Assembly: GCA_017882245.1 (NCBI GenBank)
Contig: JADGPV010000141.1
Coordinates: 1 to 6,009, forward strand
Source of the DNA: Bacteroidales bacterium
GTDB taxonomy: Bacteria > Bacteroidota > Bacteroidia > Bacteroidales > VadinHA17
Length of the DNA stretch: 6,009 bases
Reading direction: 5' to 3'
Shown: positions 1 to 4,717 of the stretch, one piece after another
Numbering within the stretch: position 1 is the first letter of the stretch
Layout: every line of letters begins with the position of its first letter
Made by a program: the position numbers and the translations under genes
The notes under the pieces: model-generated
What the model saw: the letters and a program-made list of their open reading frames with translations, nothing else
The model's database searches: none
What the model was told of the DNA's origin: nothing

Positions 1-565
1 CTTTCAGGGCGTCAAGCATATGTTCAGGACCACGAACGGTCACACTGTCCGGTTCAGCTACGATGATGACTTTTTTGCCCGTTGACATTTCAACGCTGAG
101 ATCCGGTATGACTGCCATCCTTCTTGTTACCAGTTTGTCATAACCAAAGAAGAGCGTATCAGGATGAAGAGCTATAATCTCAAAATCGGAATGCAGCTGC
201 TTCGAAATGCTCTGTATTAGTCCAGACGTGACAAGATAATAGTTGGGTATGACCCCGGGAAGGCGTTTGGGCGTCATCTTTGAAAAGTCTATCACCACCG
301 GCGCCCTGCTGCCTGATAATTTCATCTTGAGAATAGAGTAACCCGGTCCGCGCAGATCCATCTCAAGCTTCCCCGGGAGATCACCTATTACAATCCGTTC
401 TCTGGGCGGATTAATATATCTGACAGGGTAATTGATTGTTCCCTCAAGCTCTTTGCCCAGCTCATTGAGGTACCAGAAAACAAATGACAGAAGGAGAAAA
501 AAAGCAAACAGGGGCAACTCCCTTTTAAGGAATTTCCGGTTTTGCTTTTTCTCATCCTTTGTCAT
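1..565 (-). CDS. YbbR-domain membrane-anchored protein, 3' end outside window
   Basis: The reading frame opens at an ATG at 565 and stays open to the left edge, giving 188 codons without a stop; the C-terminal part is missing. Residues 1-15 are strongly basic and are followed by one hydrophobic segment (about 16-33), so the protein is predicted to be anchored in the inner membrane with the rest outside. The part after the membrane segment shows the beta-rich pattern of YbbR repeats (for example YINPPRE at 50-56 and GDLPGKLEMDLRGPGYS at 61-77, then a second repeat starting near 150 with a VRGP motif at 177-180). YbbR proteins include CdaR, which regulates the diadenylate cyclase CdaA in Firmicutes; no cdaA is visible here, so that role is not supported. 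A GAGGT stretch lies 4 nt before the ATG and the yajC stop is 20 bp upstream, so it is probably cotranscribed with yajC. Identification rests on pattern and gene order (in this phylum a ybbR-like gene commonly follows yajC and precedes coaE). Confidence 0.85.
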   Translation of the reverse strand, partial: MTKDEKKQNRKFLKRELPLFAFFLLLSFVFWYLNELGKELEGTINYPVRYINPPRERIVIGDLPGKLEMDLRGPGYSILKMKLSGSRAPVVIDFSKMTPKRLPGVIPNYYLVTSGLIQSISKQLHSDFEIIALHPDTLFFGYDKLVTRRMAVIPDLSVEMSTGKKVIIVAEPDSVTVRGPEHMLDALK

Positions 566-585
566 CGTTACCTCGTAAAATACTT

Positions 586-918
586 TTAACTATTTTTAGT
601 CGGAGCGTCAGAAGGATCTCTCATAACAGCACTCTTGTCGACCTTGATCTTGACATCATTGGCGATCTCCATCGTAACAAAAGTGTCTGAAACTTCCACT
701 ACTTTACCGTAGATGCCTCCTGTGGTCACAACCTTGTCTCCTTTGGAAATGGCACTTCTGAAACTTGTAAGCTCTTTTTGCTTCTTCATCTGTGGTCTGA
801 TCATGAAAAAATAAAATACCACAAAAACAAGCAAAAGAGGCAGCAAACTTGTAAGCATATTCGGTTTCCCCTGTGTTGCTGGCTGCGCCTGTAAAATGAT
901 AAATGCTAATGTGTTCAT
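586..918 (-). CDS. yajC: Preprotein translocase subunit YajC
   Basis: This 110-residue protein has the normal size and plan of YajC, the small membrane protein that associates with the SecDF part of the Sec translocon. Residues 1-20 are a short polar lead, residues 22-40 form a single transmembrane helix, and the family signature IRPQMKKQKE follows directly at 40-49. The cytoplasmic part contains the conserved GDKVVTTGGIYGKV block (about 60-73) and a short beta-rich tail. The start ATG at 918 leaves only 12 bp to the DUF1573 stop codon upstream, and the YbbR-domain gene begins 20 bp after its stop, so the three are very likely one transcript. YajC is dispensable in E. coli; nothing here suggests a changed function. 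secD and secF are not in the window. Recognition is firm from the helix plus IRPQ and TTGG motifs. Confidence 0.96.
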   Translation of the reverse strand: MNTLAFIILQAQPATQGKPNMLTSLLPLLLVFVVFYFFMIRPQMKKQKELTSFRSAISKGDKVVTTGGIYGKVVEVSDTFVTMEIANDVKIKVDKSAVMRDPSDAPTKNS

Positions 919-930
919 AATTGATAATAG

Positions 931-1374
931 TTATTTGGTTATTTCATCTTTTTTAACTTCAGCAATAATGCGCAATATAACTAAATTATTCTCTGCATTC
1001 GACTGAACTACAACAGTTTTTGTCTGTACACCGTCTCTTCCCGAGGTGTCAAAGATCACTTCAATGGTGCCGGATTCTCCGGGAGCGACCGGTTTCTTGT
1101 TGTACTTCGAAACCGTGCAGCCGCAGCTGGCAGTAGCGGATGTAAGAACCAGATCAGCGTCTCCGGTGTTGGTAAACTGAAATATATGACCCACTTTCTC
1201 ACCTTCTTTCACGGCACCAAAACTGTGCTCAAGTGACGGGAAAGTGATGACTGCCGTACCTGTTGTATCTGACGGCATATTCTTGCTTTCCCCTGATGAT
1301 CCTCTGCCGCAGGATGCAAGCATCAGAGCCAGTATTCCAATTCCTGCTGATAAATATGTCAATGTCTGTTTCAT
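931..1374 (-). CDS. DUF1573-domain lipoprotein
   Basis: A 147-residue predicted lipoprotein of unknown function. The N-terminus has two charged or polar residues, a hydrophobic core (about 8-20) and a lipobox ending LAS-C, so lipidation at Cys22 is expected; glycine at +2 gives no inner-membrane retention signal by the E. coli rule. After a Ser/Gly-rich linker (23-40), residues 43-143 match the DUF1573 pattern, an Ig-like beta-sandwich: FPSLEHSFGAVKEGE (45-59), FQFTNTGDADLVL (65-77), SCGC (83-86) and PGESGTIEVIFDTSGRDG (98-115). The paired cysteines 84 and 86 around one glycine are typical of the family; their role (disulfide or metal) is not known to me. The start codon directly abuts a 9-mer tandem repeat array, with no Shine-Dalgarno match, which is common in Bacteroidota. 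It sits between nusB and yajC, probably in the same transcript. Confidence 0.9.
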   Translation of the reverse strand: MKQTLTYLSAGIGILALMLASCGRGSSGESKNMPSDTTGTAVITFPSLEHSFGAVKEGEKVGHIFQFTNTGDADLVLTSATASCGCTVSKYNKKPVAPGESGTIEVIFDTSGRDGVQTKTVVVQSNAENNLVILRIIAEVKKDEITK

Positions 1375-1446
1375 ACTTTAACTCACTTTAGTCACCCTAG
1401 GCACTCTAGGCACTCTAGGCACTCTAGGCACTCTAGGCACTTTATT
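1375..1446 (-). repeat. 9-mer tandem array, 8 units, abutting the DUF1573 start codon
   Basis: Read on the plus strand, this 72-bp stretch divides exactly into eight 9-nt units. Four consecutive perfect copies of CACTCTAGG occupy 1402-1437; the unit at 1393 is CACCCTAGG, and the outer units are more degenerate (ACTTTAACT at 1375, CACTTTAGT at 1384, CACTTTATT at 1438). The last unit touches the DUF1573 start codon (1374-1372), so the array forms its whole 5' untranslated spacer. The gradient from perfect centre to decayed ends is what repeated slippage or unequal exchange in the middle would give. No function is known to me. Confidence 0.93.
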
Positions 1447-1467
1447 AACTCCCAACTCCTAACTCTC
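1447..1467 (-). repeat. 7-mer tandem array, 3 units, running into the nusB stop
   Basis: Three 7-nt units on the plus strand (AACTCCC, AACTCCT, AACTCTC) follow the 9-mer array without a gap. The second and third units contain the nusB stop codon (1459-1461) and its last two sense codons (Glu-Ser), so the extreme C-terminus of NusB is encoded by repeat DNA. With only three imperfect copies this would be weak alone; the direct junction with the 9-mer array supports it. Confidence 0.7.
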
Positions 1468-2481
1468 TCCAATTAACCCCCTCCCGGACTTCGTAAAGCT
1501 TCCGTTTGCCCGCATCTCCCTGACAATTTTGTCAAGAATACCGTTCACAAAAGTACTGCTTTTGGCGGTGCAATAGTCTTTGGCGATCTCAATATATTCA
1601 TTCAGGGTCACCTTGACAGGCACTTCCGAAAATTCAACAAGCTCTGTTATAGCAAGTTGCATTACAAGCTTATCCATCAGGGCTATTCTCTCAATCTCCC
1701 AGTTGGTCATGTGGGTATCGATAAGTTCTCTGTTCCTCTCTCCGTTAAGAATTGCTTTCCTCAGTAAAACCTTTACGAACTCCTCGTCATCACTTTTGGT
1801 AAACATTGGTGCAAGGGCAATACGCTGGCCGTCATCGTACTCCCTGAATTTTCCGATAATATTGCGGATCATGGTAGCCACAAAGGGCAGATCATCATTC
1901 CAGTAAACTGACTGTTCCTCAAGGCTTGCCGACAGCTCCTCTGAAGCTGGCATGAGCTTAGTTACCAGTTCCCTAATGAAATGCTGGTCCGCACGGTAAC
2001 TGACATCCTCTGATGACATGTATTCAGTGTAGGAGTCCCATTTAGTCATCTCCTTATACACCGATCTGACCACCTCCGGATGATCCGACCACGACAGCCC
2101 GAGTGTCCCCAGCCAGCGGCTCAGCGACCCGAAGCTTGTGATACGATCCTTCCTTGTCCATAGTGCCGGCATAGCCTGGGTATAATGCCGAAGCTGCTCA
2201 TTGTTTCTCAGCTGAGCTATAACTTTATTCTCTGCAAAGCGGATATTTGGATTAATGTCTTCAGGAGCCTGTAGCTTCTTCCTGCGTGAGAGCGTGGCTT
2301 TTTCCCGCGCCACATCAGACAGGGCTATAAGCAGCAACAGAAGGTAGTGATACAGATCATAGCTCTTCCTGATGCTTAGCATCAGCTCCTGTTCGGCCGT
2401 CGCAAGGTCATCAATCTCCTTCCTGTTGCAGGCGTAAAGTACTGACAGTGCTTTTATCCTTAGTTGTCGTCTGCTTATCAT
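1459..2481 (-). CDS. nusB: Transcription antitermination protein NusB, long Bacteroidota form
   Basis: NusB binds boxA RNA with NusE (ribosomal protein S10) and promotes antitermination, notably in rRNA operons. At 340 residues this is more than twice the E. coli protein (about 140) but fits the long NusB forms annotated in Bacteroidota. The N-terminal start MISRRQLRIKALSVLYA (1-17) matches the first NusB helix. A long middle region (about 30-235) is helical-looking and specific to this clade. The canonical NusB C-terminal part lies at about 236-321: NWEIERIALMDKLVMQLAITEL (260-281), then PVKVTLNEYIEIAKDYC (288-304) and the closing SSTFVNGILDKI (308-319). The tail after 322 is basic and poorly conserved, and its last residues are encoded by a 7-mer repeat. 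It is probably the first gene of the cluster, with a promoter-like TAACTTTG 24 bp upstream of the ATG. Confidence 0.93.
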   Translation of the reverse strand: MISRRQLRIKALSVLYACNRKEIDDLATAEQELMLSIRKSYDLYHYLLLLLIALSDVAREKATLSRRKKLQAPEDINPNIRFAENKVIAQLRNNEQLRHYTQAMPALWTRKDRITSFGSLSRWLGTLGLSWSDHPEVVRSVYKEMTKWDSYTEYMSSEDVSYRADQHFIRELVTKLMPASEELSASLEEQSVYWNDDLPFVATMIRNIIGKFREYDDGQRIALAPMFTKSDDEEFVKVLLRKAILNGERNRELIDTHMTNWEIERIALMDKLVMQLAITELVEFSEVPVKVTLNEYIEIAKDYCTAKSSTFVNGILDKIVREMRANGSFTKSGRGLIGES

Positions 2482-2505
2482 TAAAAGAACTCATTTTTCA
2501 GGCAG

Positions 2506-2513
2506 CAAAGTTA
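2506..2513 (-). promoter_or_regulatory. Candidate -7 element for nusB (TAACTTTG)
   Basis: On the minus strand the octamer TAACTTTG fits the Bacteroidota -7 consensus TAnnTTTG and ends 24 bp before the nusB ATG. No clear TTTG -33 element is found at the usual distance (only CTCTG near 2532-2536), so this is a moderate call. It would be the promoter of the nusB-DUF1573-yajC-ybbR cluster. Confidence 0.5.
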
Positions 2514-2574
2514 AAAAAATAGAGTAGTAATCAGAGGCAGGCGTCAAGAATCTCTCACAATTTTATGCTTCCAC

Positions 2575-2604
2575 TTTGAGTTTTTAAAATTATTGTTACA
2601 TTTG
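2575..2604 (+). promoter_or_regulatory. Bacteroidota-type promoter for the PUR-domain gene
   Basis: A TTTG at 2575-2578 and TACATTTG at 2597-2604 are separated by 18 bp and match both parts of the Bacteroidota primary sigma promoter (-33 TTTG, -7 TAnnTTTG). Transcription would start near 2610, leaving a leader of roughly 35 nt before the ATG at 2645. It is the best promoter match in the window. Confidence 0.7.
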
Positions 2605-2644
2605 ACCATACTAACTGATTGAAACCCTAAAACATTCACTACTG

Positions 2645-3031
2645 ATGGAAGAAGAGAAAGGCAGAACTGAAGGTCAGAATGAGAGAAGTGATAAAGAGGA
2701 GGTATTCACTAAAGTTGTACGGGCAGGAAAGAGGACGTACTTCTTTGATGTGAAGTCGACAAGGCACGAAGATCTTTATCTGACAATTACGGAGAGCAAG
2801 AAGAGACTGGGTAAAGAGGGAAAGATGTTCTACGAGAAGCACAAGATTTTTCTGTACAAGGAAGATTTTGAGAAGTTCACAGAAGGGCTGCGTGAGGCAG
2901 TAACTTTCGCAGGGAACGGGGAAGCGCTGCATAGTGAGGCCAGCATCACTTCAGTAAGAAATGAGATTACTGCCGAAGCACCTGCAAACGAATTCTCCGA
3001 CGTTGATTTTGATGAACTGGGTTCCAGGTGA
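2645..3031 (+). CDS. PUR-domain (DUF3276) nucleic-acid-binding protein
   Basis: A 128-residue small cytoplasmic protein. Residues 1-19 are charged and probably disordered. Residues 20-88 carry the PUR repeat in the form typical of DUF3276: VFTKVVRAGKRTYFFDVKSTR (20-40), DLYLTITESKKR (43-54) and the block YEKHKIFLYKEDFEKFTEGL (63-82). PUR domains bind single-stranded DNA or RNA; the bacterial versions in spirochaetes and Bacteroidota have a single repeat and act as dimers, according to work on Borrelia PUR. The C-terminal part (90-128) is low-complexity and acidic, ending FSDVDFDELG. It begins 40 bp after a strong promoter candidate, is transcribed away from nusB, and is followed 41 bp later by the DUF456 gene. 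The natural target in this organism cannot be read from the sequence. The ORF on the opposite strand is a shadow. Confidence 0.93.
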   Translation: MEEEKGRTEGQNERSDKEEVFTKVVRAGKRTYFFDVKSTRHEDLYLTITESKKRLGKEGKMFYEKHKIFLYKEDFEKFTEGLREAVTFAGNGEALHSEASITSVRNEITAEAPANEFSDVDFDELGSR

Positions 3032-3072
3032 GTTGTAATCTCGCCTGCTGTTCTCCATTAAATCTGAACTGA

Positions 3073-3549
3073 ATGGATTATGTTCTGTTAGTTATCGCCA
3101 TTGTTCTGATGATACTTGGCATAGCCGGATGCCTCCTGCCCATATTACCGGGCCCACCGCTTACTTACCTGGGTCTCGTTGTGCTGCATTTCACGCGTTT
3201 CGCGGATATCAGCAAGAACCTCTTTATCATTCTTGGCGTGGTAGCGATTGTGGTGACCGTGATTGACTACATAGTACCAATCTGGGGCACACGTCATTTC
3301 GGAGGATCCAAATACGGTATGCGCGGTGCCACAGTCGGTCTGATAATAGGACTCTTCCTGGGGCCTGCGGGGATAGTCATTGGGCCGTTCCTTGGAGCTG
3401 TCGTTGGTGAGTTGATTTTCAGGGATGACATTAAGTATGCCATCAAAGCCGGTTTCGGGAGCTTGCTGGGGTTTCTTACTGGTGTAGGTCTTAAGCTCGG
3501 CGCTGCGTTTCTTATGACCTTCTATTTTGTAAAAGCCCTGATCGCCTGA
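3073..3549 (+). CDS. DUF456 integral membrane protein
   Basis: A 158-residue, very hydrophobic protein of the DUF456 family, whose function is unknown. It has about four to five membrane segments: roughly 3-20, 27-40, 48-70, 84-113 and 126-155. Diagnostic motifs are LPILPGPPLTYLG (22-34), the DYIVPIWGTRHFGGSKYGMRG region (65-85), and the glycine-rich hairpin GLFLGPAGIVIGPFLGAVVGE (93-113), which resembles a glycine zipper. The ATG at 3073 gives a family-like N-terminus and no better in-frame start is seen. It follows the PUR gene by 41 bp with no promoter-like site between, so cotranscription is likely, though the two products have no obvious functional link. Its stop codon lies 20 bp from the stop of the convergent argF gene, and I see no convincing hairpin terminator in that gap. 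Confidence 0.92.
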   Translation: MDYVLLVIAIVLMILGIAGCLLPILPGPPLTYLGLVVLHFTRFADISKNLFIILGVVAIVVTVIDYIVPIWGTRHFGGSKYGMRGATVGLIIGLFLGPAGIVIGPFLGAVVGELIFRDDIKYAIKAGFGSLLGFLTGVGLKLGAAFLMTFYFVKALIA

Positions 3550-3569
3550 TTTATAAAAGACATTTTTTC

Positions 3570-4571
3570 TTAAACCCCCAGCGTTGCCACCATCACTGCC
3601 TTTATTGTATGCATCCGGTTCTCCGCTTCGTCAAAGACGATTGAATGAGACGATTCAAATACCTCCTCCGTCACCTCCATCCCGTCAAGCCCGAACTTTT
3701 TATACATCTCCTCTCCTACCTTGGTTTCATGATTATGGTATGCAGGCAGACAATGAAGGAACTTAACCTCCGGATTACCTGTCAGCCTTATCACCTCCGC
3801 ATTCACCTGGTAGGGTTTAAGCAGCTTTATCCTCTCCTCCCACACTGAATCAGGCTCTCCCATCGATACCCATACATCAGTATAGAGGAAGTCGGCGCCT
3901 TTAACTGCTTCTGCCACATCTTCCGTCAGGGTTATTTTTGCACCTGTCCCAGCAGCAATCTCGCAACATTTGCTCACCAGGTCATCAGCCGGCTGACATG
4001 CCTTCGGGGCAGCGATCCTGAAATCCATACCCATCTTTGCCGCGCCCACCATGAGTGAGTTACCCATATTATAACGGGCGTCGCCCAGATAGCAGAAGGT
4101 AATACGGCCCAGAGGCTTATCGCAATGCTCCATCATAGTCATGAAATCAGCCAGGATCTGAGTAGGATGAAATTCGTTTGTAAGTCCATTCCACACGGGT
4201 ACACCCGCATATGCAGCGAGCTCCTCAACGATGGATTGCCCGTAACCCCGGTACTCAATACCATCGTACATGCGGCCGAGCACCCTTGCAGTATCCTTCA
4301 TTGACTCTTTGTGTCCTATCTGCGAACCAGTCGGTCCGAGGTAGGTCACATGTGCTCCCTGATCGAGGGCAGCAACCTCAAACGCACAGCGTGTCCGTGT
4401 TGAAGTCTTCTCAAAGATCAGGGCAATGTTCTTTCCAATGAGCTTCTGCTGCTCAGTGCCGGTCTTTTTTGCCTTCTTCAGCTTAAATGAAAGATCCAGA
4501 AGGTATTTGATCTCCCCCGGGGTGAAGTCAAGAAGCTTCAGGAATGAGCGTTTTTTTAAGTCTGTGGCCAT
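3570..4571 (-). CDS. argF: Ornithine carbamoyltransferase (argF/arcB type)
   Basis: This 333-residue enzyme catalyses the reversible reaction of ornithine and carbamoyl phosphate to citrulline and phosphate in the cytoplasm. The carbamoyl-phosphate site STRTR is at 57-61, with FHPTQ at 134-138; the ornithine loop DVWVSMG is at 232-238, and the catalytic HCLPAYH at 273-279. The SMG loop and NEFHPTQ argue for true ornithine use, rather than putrescine or the N-succinyl/N-acetylornithine enzymes that many Bacteroidota use for arginine synthesis. The frame is open further upstream to a GTG at 4688, but those 39 residues are translated tandem repeats and lie outside the family's length, so the ATG at 4571 is chosen; its MATDLKKRSFLKLLDFT is a normal N-terminus. 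It follows arcC by 146 bp, which suggests a catabolic role in citrulline breakdown; an anabolic role cannot be excluded. Confidence 0.95.
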   Translation of the reverse strand: MATDLKKRSFLKLLDFTPGEIKYLLDLSFKLKKAKKTGTEQQKLIGKNIALIFEKTSTRTRCAFEVAALDQGAHVTYLGPTGSQIGHKESMKDTARVLGRMYDGIEYRGYGQSIVEELAAYAGVPVWNGLTNEFHPTQILADFMTMMEHCDKPLGRITFCYLGDARYNMGNSLMVGAAKMGMDFRIAAPKACQPADDLVSKCCEIAAGTGAKITLTEDVAEAVKGADFLYTDVWVSMGEPDSVWEERIKLLKPYQVNAEVIRLTGNPEVKFLHCLPAYHNHETKVGEEMYKKFGLDGMEVTEEVFESSHSIVFDEAENRMHTIKAVMVATLGV

Positions 4572-4580
4572 GGGTTTTAT

Positions 4581-4622
4581 CTGTTGTCGGTTTTCTATTT
4601 TCTGTTTTCTGTTATCTGTTGT
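4581..4622 (-). repeat. 7-mer tandem array, 6 units, upstream of argF
   Basis: Plus-strand units of 7 nt: CTGTTGT (4581), CGGTTTT, CTATTTT, CTGTTTT, CTGTTAT, CTGTTGT (4616-4622). In the mRNA sense this is an A-rich series of AACAGAA-like words ending 9 nt before the argF ATG; the 7 nt at 4574-4580 look like a further decayed unit. It joins the 8-mer array without a gap. No Shine-Dalgarno sequence is present, so the A-rich array itself is the immediate upstream context of argF initiation. Confidence 0.88.
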
Positions 4623-4670
4623 CTGCGGTCTTGTAGTCTTGCAGTCATGCAATCGTGCAATCGTGCAATC
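4623..4670 (-). repeat. 8-mer tandem array, 6 units, in the arcC-argF gap
   Basis: Six contiguous 8-nt units on the plus strand: CTGCGGTC (4623), TTGTAGTC, TTGCAGTC, ATGCAATC, GTGCAATC and GTGCAATC (4663-4670). The two right-hand units are identical and the units diverge stepwise to the left. The period changes from 8 to 7 exactly at 4622/4623, where the adjacent array starts, so the two form one compound structure of 90 bp. Confidence 0.9.
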
Positions 4671-4687
4671 CTTTTTTAACCTTTTCA

Positions 4688-4710
4688 CTACTGCCTACTG
4701 CCTAATGCCT
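4688..4710 (-). repeat. Short 7-mer array just after arcC
   Basis: Three 7-nt units on the plus strand, CTACTGC (4688), CTACTGC (4695) and CTAATGC (4702), plus two more matching bases. It begins 7 bp after the arcC stop codon and is separated from the 8-mer array by a 17-bp T-rich stretch (4671-4687). An alternative GTG start for argF falls at its edge but is not used here. Confidence 0.75.
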
Positions 4711-4717
4711 TCAGACC

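Noticed and set aside
1375..1470. CRISPR array or attachment site
   Set aside because: The units are 7-9 nt, contiguous, and lack spacers; there is no cas gene, integrase or tRNA nearby.
1580..1906. 108-codon plus-strand ORF inside nusB
   Set aside because: It lies opposite the conserved C-terminal NusB domain, its protein is Ser/Ile-rich without a recognisable motif, and no promoter-like site precedes it; it is a shadow frame.
2639..2932. 97-codon minus-strand ORF opposite the PUR gene
   Set aside because: The PUR frame carries clear family motifs and a promoter; the opposite frame gives a Leu/Phe/Cys-rich product typical of antisense frames.
3550..3569. Possible bidirectional terminator between the DUF456 gene and argF
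   Set aside because: The 20-bp gap is A/T-rich with a T-run, but only a 4-bp A/T stem can be drawn, which is too weak to call.
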